64,000 bases of DNA, taken from NCBI RefSeq assembly GCF_031877795.1, contig NC_133971.1, positions 60,396,463-60,460,462 on the forward strand, read 5' to 3'. Both the position numbers and the translations under genes were made by a program. The notes beneath the pieces are model-generated. The model was not told the DNA's origin. It saw nothing but the letters and a program-made list of their open reading frames with translations, and did not search any database. Origin of the DNA: Strix aluco (taxonomy: Eukaryota > Chordata > Aves > Strigiformes > Strigidae). The number at the start of each line of letters is the position of its first letter. The stretch's first letter is position 1. Shown one piece after another: positions 1 to 32,800 of the stretch.

Positions 1-873
1 GAAATAAGTAAGGCCAATTCTTGACCACATGAGTGCACACCAAGCCAAATATTTGTCTGCACACTTGATGAAAATTTTGTTTGTCAATGGATTTCAAGAT
101 AAGTGGAGAAAGAGCTGTGTTGTTTGAGCCTGAGGCTACTGCAACCCCCAGCAGCAAGTAACAGCAACCATGAATTATTGAAAGGTGCAGAGGAGAAGGC
201 AGGAAAGACAGACCGTCTGACCCCATGTGGTATTACACAAGTGTAAGGTGCCAAGGGATGAAGAAAGCAAGGAGAAGAGGAGGCAGATAACTGTTGAAAG
301 GCAACATTTTCTTCAAGAGAGGTAAAAACTGAAGCAGAAAGTCAACCAGAGACCACTTGTCTCAGAGTGGCAAGATGAGGAAGGAAGCAATAAGAAAATG
401 CCTTTCCTCTCAAAGGGTATGAGAAAGAAGATCCCCCATGTTTGCTCTGTAGTCTGGAAAACACTGCAACCACCTTCTCCTGGAACTAGGTTTGTCTGAC
501 TCCTCAGTGCTCTGCTGCTGCTTGAAAAGAAATTTCTCTCTACTGAATGTTTTTCCTAATCTTCCCCATATCCCACCTTAAGGTTGTGTGGAAGGAGTAG
601 AGTAGGAGGTACAGAGAAAAAAGATTTTTCTCTTGCAAGCATTTGTGATAGGTAATGCAAGCCACATTCATTCCGGACAGCAACAAAATCTTCCTCGGAT
701 CCAGTACTCTCTGGGCTCTCACAGAGGTTTTCTTACACAGGATCTGGAGCTGCCAGAAGAACAAAGCCCCTCCGCTGAGTGCCATCATGCAGTCCATCTG
801 CCTGGAGGGTGAAGTTGGGATCTGTAACACCATCTGTGGTGTTCAATACCATCTCTTCTTTTGAAGAGCTGAG

Positions 874-911
874 TGCTCCCCTCCCAGGAGGCTCCCCCTG
901 GGAGGGGAGCA
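874..911. repeat. Perfect 15-bp GC-rich inverted repeat (hairpin)
   Basis: Positions 874-888 (TGCTCCCCTCCCAGG) are exactly complementary to 897-911, leaving an 8-base loop at 889-896. The next outer pair (873/912) does not match. One arm is pyrimidine-rich and the other purine-rich. No coding exon or obvious transposon terminus surrounds it, so the role is unknown. Confidence 0.8.
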
Positions 912-2599
912 GCACTTCCCAGCCTTAGCTGGAGTCAGACTGTGGCCAGCTGGGAAAAGACAATGAGCCCTTCTCCCAGATCCATGAGATGTGGCTGAAG
1001 ACAGAACCATGGTCTCCATTCTCCTTGGCAGTTTTTTCCTCCCTCTCTGCAGGAACTGCCACCCTCACAGCTCTGCCAGCAGCAGAGACCTTGTATGTGC
1101 TCCCAACATCTCTGGCAGTGCCAGGTCAGGCACCTCAACTCACCAGAAGCAGCAGCAGGTTAGGCTCCAGTAGAGGGAACAGCTGAAGGGCACCCACATG
1201 CTTTTTTGGTATCACAGTAAAGAGCTTGTCTTGAGTCAGCTTGTCCCACCCCTTCCATCTGGGACAGCAGATGCTGGCTAAGCCGCAGCATTAAAAATCC
1301 CTTGGCAGCTACCCACTGAAGCCAGACCTTTCTCCTGCATGGAGGGAAAATTTACTCTTTGCCTCTGAGCGCCTCTCTGAGAAACCTCCCCTGTCAGTCT
1401 CACAGGGATATTAATTTCTCTACCCTCCTGCCCACTGCCTTCAAAACCAAGAATGGAGGTCTGTTGCATTACCTGCTTCAGTGAGGCACTTAAAAAACAG
1501 GGCCCCTCTTGTCTTCCACTGGACTTGAAAGCTGCATCAAGCCAGAGGTGAAAATACTTCCTTGGGGTATAGGTAAATATGCCAGAAGCAAAGATAAATC
1601 ACTCTACAGCACTCAACAGGGAGTTGATTGGTCAGGAGACCTCTCCTGAAATTGTGTTACAATGATACCACTTTTCTCTCAGATGTGGGAAAAATCTTTT
1701 TCTTGGCCCTTCCCTTCGTGCCAAGTAAGTCTGGGCAGCCAGCTCCCAGCCGCCAAGGGGGAGCACTGTGGGTACAAACCATGCCAAATTTAACTGGCTA
1801 ATACCTCCAATGGGAAGCAAATTGCAAGTGGTATGGATGCAATGGTGCAACAAGATGTAGAAACATCTAGTAGTAAGGGACTGCTGACCAGAAAGGACAG
1901 TGGTCCCAATCTTTCAGCAAATTGGCTATGTGGTTAGATGGTACCATTTTACAAAAACACAAAAAAAAAGTTATTTTCATCCCCTGGTCTGTGTGGTACA
2001 AGAAAGTCAGCATTCCTCTCAGACACTCAGCGTGTGTTAGGCAGTGGGAGTGAGAGTCACGGTCAGGGGCAGAAGGGACGTGGCAGGCTGTCCGGAGCTC
2101 AGGGCTGTACATGCTGTGGCTGGACATGACCTGTGTGTCAGACGAGAAGACAGCAGGAGCAGCAGATGAAGCATCTCATCACACTGTCTCCCCAGATGTG
2201 GGGAGGGAAGGCGTTCCTTCCACCAGCTGCCCTCTCTGGGGCATTGCATTGTGCCATTAATGCTTTCCTTTGATGAGCCAGCCTGGGAGATGAGGGTTTG
2301 GGGCCCGTCCCAAGGTACCATGGATGAGTGAGAAGTGCTACCCTGCACTTTACTGTTGGATAATCTCAGATTGCAGCTGTGTGTTGTCTTGCCGGTCCTT
2401 TCCCACCCTGCACCTCCTCTCAGATACACCAGTGCAGACATGCTGCTTGCCTATGGACCTGCAAGGATCACTTCTGCTTCCTGTCACAGGTCTTTCCCTC
2501 AAAGGAGAAGTTACTGATGACTGTCCGGCAGGGATGTAACTTCTTGTGGTAGTGCAATTCTTACCCCTCCCCGCCACTCCCTCTTGGGCTGCTTGGTGC

Positions 2600-3390
2600 T
2601 AGCTGTGATTCCACCCACCTCCCCTGAACTATATATCAATCTGTGGAGATAAGGCACCCCCTTAAAGACCCTGGCTCCTGCCCCTCCCAATTGCTCCTGG
2701 CACACCTGTGCCTGGGATGCAGTCAGATGGGAACAATAACAGTTGCACATTCATCAAGTTCTTGTGCAACTGCTGGAAGGCACCAGAATACTTTGAGCTG
2801 GGTGTGAGTAAAAGGTATCTGACAAAAGTCTTGGACCCTATAAATGGCGACCACAAGGGAGACCCTTTGAGCTCTCCTGGATTGCAGCAGCCTGTGACCA
2901 GCATCTCCCCTGAGCTGGGACATCTCTCAGGTACCCAAACCCTGAAGGTGTCGTCTGCTGCCAGAGCTGACCGAAGGCCAGGGCAAAGTCAACCCGCTCA
3001 AGTCTCAATTATCGCCCGTTGAGGAATGCCAAGGCATTGTGAGTATTTACTCTAAATTTGAGAGGAGGGAAATTTTACTTTGAGCTAGCTTCTCTTTCAC
3101 CCACTCTTTCTCTGCTTACTGGTGTGTGGGTACATACTTTATTCTACTGGATCCGAATACTTTTATCTCTGTGTGTTTGTACGTTTTGTGTTTGTGTATG
3201 TGCATGTACATATGTATAAATAAAGATACCATGAAGTAAGTTAGTGTGAACCTTGTCATTTTAGAATCTGTAAATAAGTTGCTATTTTTATATTTTCTGA
3301 ATTATTTTGTAAATGATCAATTGCTGTTATTTATTAATAAATCTAAAATTCCTGTTAAATCATGACTGTGTTAATATTTTAATCTGCGAC
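2600..3390 (+). mobile_element. Possible LTR-type retroelement fragment
   Basis: The segment carries a TATAAA at about 2840, followed by a motif reading TGGCGACCACAAGGGAGACC, a long CT-rich stretch near 3080-3120, and AATAAA near 3218. A second AATAAA lies near 3342. This order resembles the U3/R/U5 or leader regions I associate with avian endogenous LTR elements. I cannot fix the boundaries or see flanking target duplications, and no open frame for a viral protein was recognised. An alternative is an old nonviral repeat or an unrelated AT-rich tract. Confidence 0.3.
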
Positions 3391-4303
3391 ACTTGTGTGC
3401 AGAAGACAGGCAAGAACTCTGCAGTCCCTGACATTAAGTTGCAGGGAAAAAGTTTTACCTACAGACTGTATACTACCAGAGACAGATACAGTGCAAGGGG
3501 AAAGTAAAAGGAATGTTCAATGTCTTGGCTTGCTGTTTCTCTTAATGCCCTCTGATTGCTGCACATGGCTTCCCACAGCAACATGAAAGGCAGTCAGCTC
3601 CAGAGCAGCTAGGACACATGACCTCCAGAAATGGTCCAGCAAAATGGCCATGGGCAGTAGAACTGTGTGCTCTGCCTGGGGTGCCCAAGGTGCCATGAGC
3701 AGACAGGGGAGTGGCAGGAGGGAGATGCAGAAGGTGGTGGGGGAGACAGTGGGGAGGCTTGTCCTGTCCCCACCAACACGGCACAGCTTCCTGCTACACA
3801 CACATGTGAGGTCCCCACTGCAGTGGGGCTCACAGGCTGCCCCAGTACCACTGGTGCACAGGGGAGCCTCGGAGACCGTCCTGCTCCGATGGAGTTGGGC
3901 CACCCTTGAGAAACAGCCTTCTCCTCCACTGGCACCCCACCCATCATGTCCGCGGACACCCCTCTGCATGTGTGCATGGTCCCCCTCGGAAATACATGGC
4001 AGCACGCCTGTCCCGATGTGGTGCGGTACGAGGTGCGCTCCCAGGTGTATGCAAGAGGATGGGCCACAGCCACCCACAGCCCTGGGTCCTGCCAGCAGTG
4101 CTGGGTGTGCTGGCCAGGCACCCCACACTCCTTGTGTGAGAAGCCTTGCTGGAGCATCCTGTGGCACTCTTGGGCACAGGGGACAGGAAGATTAGCCTCT
4201 TGGTTTTATTTCCTGGAAATTTCCTGTTTGAGGACATAAGGAGCTTTTCTCAGCATTTAAGTGTATGGTGGCTTGTGGTCAGCCACAGTGCTCATCACTC
4301 TGC

Positions 4304-6765
4304 AATCACAGAATCACAGAATCATTCAGGTTGGAAAAGACCCTTGGGATCATCAAGTCCAACCATCAGCCCTCCTCTACAAAGTTGTCCCCTACACCAT
4401 ATCCCCAACATCTCATCTAAACGACCCTTAAACACATCCAGGGATGGTGACTCCACAACCTCCCTGGGCAGCCTATTCCACTGTCTGACCACTCTTTCTG
4501 TGAAAAATCTTTTCCTAATGTCCAGTCTAAACCTCCCCTGTTGCAGTTTAAAGCCATTCCCTCTTGTTCTGTCGCTAATTACTTGTGAGAAGAGACCAGC
4601 ACCAACCTCTCTACAATGTCCTTTCAGGTAGCTGTAGAGAGTGATGAGGTCTCCCCTCAGCCTTCTCCTCCTCAAACTAAACAGTCCCAGCTCCTTCAAT
4701 CGCTCCTCATAGGATTTATTCTCCAGGCCCTTCACCAGCTTCATTGCCCTCCTCTGTACTCGCTCTGCACCTTGATATCTCTCTTGTATTGAGGTGCCCA
4801 AAACTGGACACAATACTCCAGGTGTGGCCTCACCAGTGCAGAGTACAGGGGGACTATCACCTCCCTACTTCTGCTGGTCACACTATTTCTAATACAAGCC
4901 AGGATGCCGTTGGCTTTCTTGGCCACCTGGGCACACTGCTGGCTCATGTTCAGCTGCTTGTCAATTAGAACCCCCAGATCCTTCTCTTCCAGACAGCTCT
5001 CCAGCCACACCTCCCCAAGCCTGTAGCGATGCATGGGGTTGTTGTGGCCCAAGTGCAGGACCTGGCACTTGGCCTTGTTGAAGTTCATCGGATTAACGTT
5101 GGCCCACTGATCCAATCTATCCAAGTCTCTCTGTAGAGCCTCCCTATCCTCATGCAGATCGACACTCCCACTTGGTGTCATCTGCGAATTTACTGATGAT
5201 ACACTCTATGTCCTTATCAAGATCATCAATAAATATGTTGAACAGAAATGGTCCCAACACCGAGCCCTGAGGAACACCACTTGTGACTGGCCACCAGCTG
5301 GATTTAACTCCATTGACCACCACTCTCTGGGACCGTCCATCCAGCCAGTGCTTGATCCAGCAGACCGTACGCTCATCCAGGCCATGAACAGCCAGTTTTT
5401 CTATGAGAATTCTATGGGGAACTGTGTCAAACGCTTTTCAAAAATCCAGATAGACAATATACACAGCTTTTCCTTCGTCCAATAGTCGGGTCATCTTGTC
5501 ATAGAAGGACATCAGGTTTGTCAGGCAGGACCTGCCTTTCATAAACCCATGCTGACTAGGCCTGATCCCTGTCGTCCATTATATGACTTGTAATGGCACT
5601 CAAGATGATCTGCTCCATGACCTTCCCTGGCACCAAGGTCAGACTGACAGGTCTGTAGTTTCCTGGATCCTCCTTTCTGCCTCTCTTGTAGATGGGTGTC
5701 ACATTTGCCACCCTCCAGTCCAATGGGACCTCCCCAGTTAGCCATGACTTCAGGTAAATCATGGAAAGCGGCTTGGTGAGCACATCTGCCAACTCTTTCA
5801 GCACCCTTGGGTGTAACCCATCCAGTCCCACAGACTTGTGTGCATTCAAGCGGTGTAGCAGGTCACTGACCACTTCCTCTTTAATTGTGCTGACCTCATT
5901 CTGCTTCCCCTCCCCATCTGCCAGCTCATGAGGCTGGGTGTCCAGGAACAGCCAGTTCCACTGCTAAAGACTGAGGCAAAGTAGGTGTTGAGCACCTCAG
6001 CCTTTTCCTCATCCTTAGTTACTATGTTTCCCTCTGCATCCAATAAAGGAGGGAGATTTTCCCTAATCCTCCTTTTGCTGTTAATGAATTTATAGAAACA
6101 ATTTTTATTATCTTTAACAGCTGTAGCCAAGTTGAGCTCTAGCTGTGCCTTGGCTCTCCTAATGCTCTCCCTGCATAGCTTCACTACATCTTTATCATCT
6201 TCATGAGAGACCTGGCCCCTCTTCCAAAGGTCATAGATTCTCCTTTTGTTCTTGAGATCCAGCCAAAGGTCCCTGTTTAGCCAGGCCGGTCTCCTTCCCC
6301 ACCTACTTGGTTTTCAGCACACAGGAACAGCCTGCTCCTGTGCCTTTAAGACTTCGCTCTTGAAGTATGTCCAGCCTTCCTGGACTCCCATATCCTTCAA
6401 GGCAGCCTCCCAAGGGATTTTGTTAATCAGTCTTTTGAACAGGTCAAAGTTTGCCCTCCGAAAGTCTAAGGTGGCAGTTTTAGTAACCCCTCTCTTTGTT
6501 TCTCCAAGGAATGAAAACTCAATCATCTCATGATCACTGCACCCTAGATGGCCTCCAACCTTTACCTCCCCCACAAGCTCTTCCCTGTTCACAAGAAGCA
6601 GGTCCAGGAGGGCACCATCCCTGGTTGGCTCACTCACCACCTGTGTGAGGAAGTTATCCTCCACACATTCCAGGAAGCTCCTGGATTATTCCCTCCCTGT
6701 TGTGTTGTGATCCCAGCAGATACCCGGGAGGTTAAAGCCCCCACAAGAAAATACGATAACCTTGT
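4304..6765 (-). mobile_element. CR1 LINE, 5'-truncated, broken ORF2
   Basis: On the minus strand the element runs from about 6765 to 4304. Its 3' end shows repeats of the octamer ATTCTGTG (4304-4325), the hallmark of avian CR1. Broken frames encode in order part of the endonuclease domain (about 6664-6314), the linker (6184-5846), and reverse transcriptase (5873-5556 and 5181-4741, with the catalytic FADD core at 5171-5191), then the C-terminal part (4813-4322). Frameshifts and stops separate these blocks, so it is a dead copy. The 5' end stops inside the endonuclease coding region, as is usual for incomplete reverse transcription. Confidence 0.93.
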
Positions 6766-7087
6766 GGCATTTTTCCCACTGAAAAAAATTACTTGCTTGA
6801 CTTTGTATCCTGTATGATGAAAGACTCTTACATAGCATGAAGTCATTACTAGTGGCATACTTAACTTTCATGCAAGTGGACAGGTTTCTGTATTTTCCTG
6901 AAAGGCAACTTGCTTCTCACAGAATTGCTCCATAGTGACAGAGAATTACATCTTGCTTACTACACTGAGACATGAATAAATGATCACCAGGTACAACCAC
7001 AGCTCTAGTTTTCTTTTTACTTGCAGTATTTTTGTAATGCAAAACAAGATACTGAAGGGTAAAAGCACTGAAGGTAGCAGGAATAAT

Positions 7088-7279
7088 AGAAGAAGAAGAA
7101 GAAGAAGAAGAAGAAGAGAAGAAGAAGAAGAAGAGAAGAAGAAGAAGAAAAGAAGAAGAAGAAGAAGAAGAAAAGAAGAAGAAGAAGAAGAAGAAGAAGA
7201 AGAAGAAGAAGAAGAAGAAGAAGAAGAAGAAGAAGAAGAAGAAGAAGAAGAAGAAGAAGAAGAAGAAGAAGAAGAAGAA
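7088..7279 (+). repeat. (GAA)n trinucleotide repeat, about 192 bp
   Basis: The tract is almost pure GAA/TTC. The left part has several interruptions of the forms GAG-AAG and AAAAG. From 7173 to 7279 it is uninterrupted, about 35 units. It gives meaningless poly-Glu, poly-Lys and poly-Ser frames in all readings. A run of about 16 A followed by (GA)n lies just beyond at 7313-7341. The tract is about 1.1 kb past the PDE6B stop codon and about 0.3 kb past the CR1. Long GAA/TTC tracts are known to form triplex (H-DNA) structures and to be length-unstable. Confidence 0.97.
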
Positions 7280-8120
7280 AATCCCCAGCAAAACAGATCT
7301 CCAAACACTTTAAAAAAAAAAAAAAAAGAGAGAGAGAGAGGAGCAGAGAAGGGTGTCTCTACTGCTACAAGAATGTAATTGAATGTTCTAATATGGTTAC
7401 ATGAATAAACATGAAAACTAACTTTTATCCGAAATAAAAGAGTACAAGTCATCAGTCTTTCAAAGTCTGGAGGGGAATCTAAAAAACAGACATCTCAGAA
7501 CAGGAGGAGGAAAGGAAGGAGCATTGGTACTGGTTGGAAAAGGACTGCATTAAATAACGTTGGCATTACGAGGCAAAACAGAACAAATTTAGAAGATGCC
7601 ATGATTCAGGTTGCTTGGGTAACCATAACTGGAACAGTAATGGGTAATGATAACACTGTCTTCTTACAAACATGTTTTACTGAGTGAAGCCTCGGTTAGC
7701 ACACAGTGTGGGTCCTGCTCATGAAGATGGCAGCTACTGGGTGTTGCACGAATGGCTCCATGCTTTAGAGTAGCAACCTATCCAACTTCTTGAATTGAGT
7801 GCAGAACTATTATCTCTGTGAGTGCTTCTTGGATTTACATAGAATCGTAACTTTTTAGAGCAGTTCAAAGGTTTGCTATGGTCAGTTTTCATGCTTTATG
7901 CCAACCCCCAGATTTATTTCTGATATCCTATCAGATACAGGCTTAGATATTATAAATTTGGCTCTTCTTCAGTTTTCCTACTCTGTGGGCTATGGTTGCA
8001 TACAATGTCAATCACATGGGGTTGTATGGAGCAGGATATGAATTCAACTGGCCCCATCAGCTTTGGGGTAAGAAGTGTTTCAGTGCAGAAGAAATGCTCT
8101 TCCATAGTCATGCAACCTGA

Positions 8121-8126
8121 TTTATT
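8121..8126 (-). terminator. PDE6B: Candidate PDE6B polyadenylation signal
   Basis: The minus strand reads AATAAA here, 270 bases past the PDE6B stop. It is the first canonical signal I see downstream of the last coding exon, giving a 3' UTR of roughly 0.3 kb if used. A second AATAAA on the same strand at 7913-7918 would give a longer form. Confidence 0.45.
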
Positions 8127-8395
8127 GGGCCAAATGTTGTTCTGACTTGCCATATGCCATCTGACATCAGGTGCATTAAATGGAGCAAGAGACAGGACAG
8201 AACTGGCTCCTCACCATCAGGAAGAGATGCAATTAAGGCAAACGAGATCTAGCCCTTCCCTGGTTGGTCATAAGCCTAATTAAAGTAGCAGAACAGTCCA
8301 ATCAGGAATGTATTTGTATGCCATGATATTTTTTTTTTTTTTAAAAAGCATGGGCATTCTCATTTCGGGTGGCATGTATTGCATTGATAATAGAT

Positions 8396-29969
<21,574 letters not shown>

Positions 29970-30109
29970 TGTGAATGCCCTTGGTCTTGTGGTAATTAGT
30001 AGTCCAAAGATGTAATCTATGCAAACAGCACTCTAATTTCTGATGTAGTTCCTAAATTTTTGTAACAGAAGTTGTTGCTTCTAGAATGACCAAGGGTGAG
30101 GTAACACTG

Positions 30110-30430
30110 CAAAGAGAGCTTGTCATCAGGAAGAGGTATTCCTTTATAGTGCCGAAGGTGAGTCTGTGGGAGGACAGATCTTCTCAACCAAACAGATTAG
30201 ATGACCTCTACAAGAGCTTTGGGTCAACTTTCTTCTTCTTAATCTAAACGCAAACAAAAACTGAGTACTCACAATATCTGAAAACACTCTCCTTTCTCTT
30301 GATAAACAGAACACTTACTGAAACAGTTATATTGAAGTAGCAGCAACAGGGAAGAACTGCATCTCCTAACATTGAAATAAGCTCTTTAAAGTCTAATTAA
30401 ATATATACTGCTTGGGCCTAATCCTTGGCT
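30110..30430 (-). promoter_or_regulatory. PDE6B: Candidate PDE6B promoter
   Basis: On the minus strand a TATAAAGG box lies at 30148-30141, about 170 bases before the start codon. It would place the start of transcription near 30115 with a 5' UTR of about 145 bases if unspliced. Homeobox motifs of the CRX/OTX type occur upstream: TAATCC on the plus strand at 30419-30424 and TAATCT at 30240-30245. CRX-class factors are known to drive rod PDE6B. The assignment rests on motif positions only. Confidence 0.45.
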
Positions 30431-32029
30431 AACAAGGTGAGCATCTTATTATTTCTGCTCTCCCAGCTCCCTGCAGCAGTAGGAAGTGCGTTCTTCACAA
30501 AAGTGCACAGTGGTCAGAAAAAAAATAGTGAGTTAAAGCTGCTTTTTCAGGGCTCCCTCTACAATCAGCATGGTTATCTGCTGCTGTAAGGGCTGTTCTC
30601 AAATGGAAGCACCAATCCTGAATGCTTTAGTCCAGGATTTGAACTGAGTTTGCAATGTCTGTGGCTTTTTCTTCTTGCTAGTAAGAACCAGGACAGGAAA
30701 ACATGCCTTTTAGTGGCATCTCTTTAGGAAGGAATCTGGAGACCTTCAGGTTGGGGTGGGTTGAAACACTCTGAGGAATCATGGGAAGCCCTGTAGACAA
30801 AAAAAAAAAAAAAACACCTAGAAAGGTAGAAAAATTTCACTCATCACTATCAGTGGAGAAAGGGTGGGAATTAATGGCTGTGAGGGACAGAAGTGGTTTC
30901 ATATCAATGAACCCATCATAGTGTGCAAACAGCAAATGAGGGTCAGTGTCATGCTGGGAGGCAAAATGCCACAGAGGCTACTCTTCAGGGGAATTAAACA
31001 ATGCACAACAGTTTTTCTCAGTGGGGAATGGGGATAGGTCCTATCCACCACATTGCTGGAAGATAACCAAGGTTCACCTGCTGAAGGAGAAAAGGTCCAG
31101 GCTGTCCATCCCTGTGAACGCTGGCAGTACTGCCACGAGTGGTGCCAAACAGCCCAAGTGAATGTGGGTGCCTGCGAGGAGGGTGACAAGAGAAGGAGCT
31201 GTGGTGGCAGTGTTAGAAATGCTTATGCAGGTGAGTCTGGAGGTCAGGAGGGGGACAGATGGGGAGGGCCTTCGCTCCCATCAGCAGGGAGGACAGAGCA
31301 TATAGCTGCTGATCCATCCATGTCCACTCGTAAAACAGGATGTGAACGCCCCCACACAAAGGCATGGGAGTGTATGGGAAGGGAGTTAAGAGAGAAATCC
31401 TTTCAGAAGATTGCAGGTAAACCAGTGGAAACAGAGACAAGGACCTACAAATTTATTACTTATAATTCTATTTTCTCCTATTGCCTCTTTTAATTCCCTA
31501 GGCCACTGGAGATGCAGTAGGAAAATTGTTGGGTCAACTGGTTGAGTGTCTTAGATGCCTTCATGCTAGCATGGCAGACACTTACTCTGGTCATTCTTGT
31601 AGTCAGGATATTAAAATAGAATTACTGTTTAAGAAGGCTTGGAGGAGGTGATATGTGTCAGGGTTGTGTACACTGCCTCCAAAGCCCATGTTCTAATGGA
31701 GTGACAAGGATCTGCTCAGCACTAGCAAAATGGGGGTCTGCTCCAGGTCTCCAGAATGGGGGTGGATGAAGCCTTTTCAGGAGCACCAAGCAGGACTGTC
31801 CCAAGCACAGGACTTGGTGGCAGTGGGGAATTTTAATTGTCTGACATCTGTAGGGATGGTAACGCTTCAGGTTGCAGGCTGTTCAGCAAGGTCTTGCATG
31901 TTGCAGCAGTTTCCTGGGTACAAAGGATGGCAGAAAGAGCAGGAGGAAATTTTCTCTGGTTTTGATTGGAGACAAGGGAAAGAACTAGCTGCAAACTTGA
32001 AGGAGGGAGACAGTTTAGGTGAGTGAGAC

Positions 32030-32800
32030 CATGGAATGAGAGTTTGATACTGGAAAAAACAGACCATTTTGTAAATTATGTGCTCTTGTTAAATTTAAGC
32101 AAGAGAAAACCAGACAGGAAGTGTATAAGCATGGCAAAATTATTGAAGATGAGTATAAAAATACCATGGATAAGTAAAAATGGAGAGTCAGAAAGGTCAA
32201 GATTAAAACTGAGAATAAATTAGGAACACAAAGGGCAACAAGCATTTTCTGTTATCATATTGAGAAGAGTAGGAATATCAAGGAAAGTGTTGAAGGACTT
32301 AAGTGCTTAGAGGGTTGTGTGAAGTAACCGCTAAGCTGTTAATGCCTTTTTCTGACAGTTAACAGAGGATCTTCTGAGGTTCTGGAATTCTGGGAAAAGG
32401 TAGATGTAATGATACTTTCAGCAAAAGAGGAGGAGGGAAGAACCGGAGAATTCCACAACAGACCACTTTAAATCTAACTTCTAAGAAAACACAGGAACAG
32501 ACATGTCTCTGTAAATAACTAGAGGAGATAAGTAACAGCCAGTATGGTTTTGTCAAGAGCAAACTGTCATCCTGGCATGATTTCCTCTATGCCAGAGTAA
32601 GAAGTCTGTGGACAAAAGGAAAGTAACAATTGTTGTAGCTCTTGACTCATGAGGAAATGACACAGAAGATATTCTCTCTTAAGATGAGGGCTTAGATGAA
32701 ATGGTTAAAATGTGGTGGCAAATCTATTTGGAAGATGAAGAGTCATTGTTAGTAGCTCACTAATGAAATGTATGAACTTCTCGAGTAGGATTCATCACGT
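32030..32800 (+). mobile_element. Old, strongly decayed CR1-like LINE remnant
   Basis: Plus-strand translation in shifting frames gives fragments resembling CR1 ORF2. Near 32235-32310 there is a block like the pre-RT linker (HIEKSRNIKESVEGL). Near 32540-32620 there is QYGFVKSKLSSW followed by a TKGK block, comparable to the GFVKGKSCLTNL and DKGKAVD motifs of CR1 reverse transcriptase. Many stops and indels are present. The opposite orientation and heavier decay compared with the two clear CR1 copies suggest an older insertion. Confidence 0.4.

Larger units (their letters stand above)
1..4303. other. Gene-free flank beyond the 3' end of PDE6B
   Basis: I find no exon with conserved protein content here. 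Open frames of up to 216 codons on both strands around 3517-4195 overlap each other in a GC-rich stretch, have no recognisable domain and look like chance frames. Two structures stand out and are listed separately: a perfect GC-rich inverted repeat at 874-911 and an LTR-like segment at about 2600-3390. In human the neighbour downstream of PDE6B is ATP5ME, but I saw no trace of it. Confidence 0.5.

Noticed and set aside
3517-4195. Long overlapping frames of 182-216 codons on both strands
   Set aside because: They overlap in a GC-rich stretch, lack any recognisable domain, and mirror each other across strands.
6917-7452. Poly-Glu, poly-Ser, poly-Leu and poly-Phe frames
   Set aside because: They are translations of the GAA repeat and its flanks, not genes.
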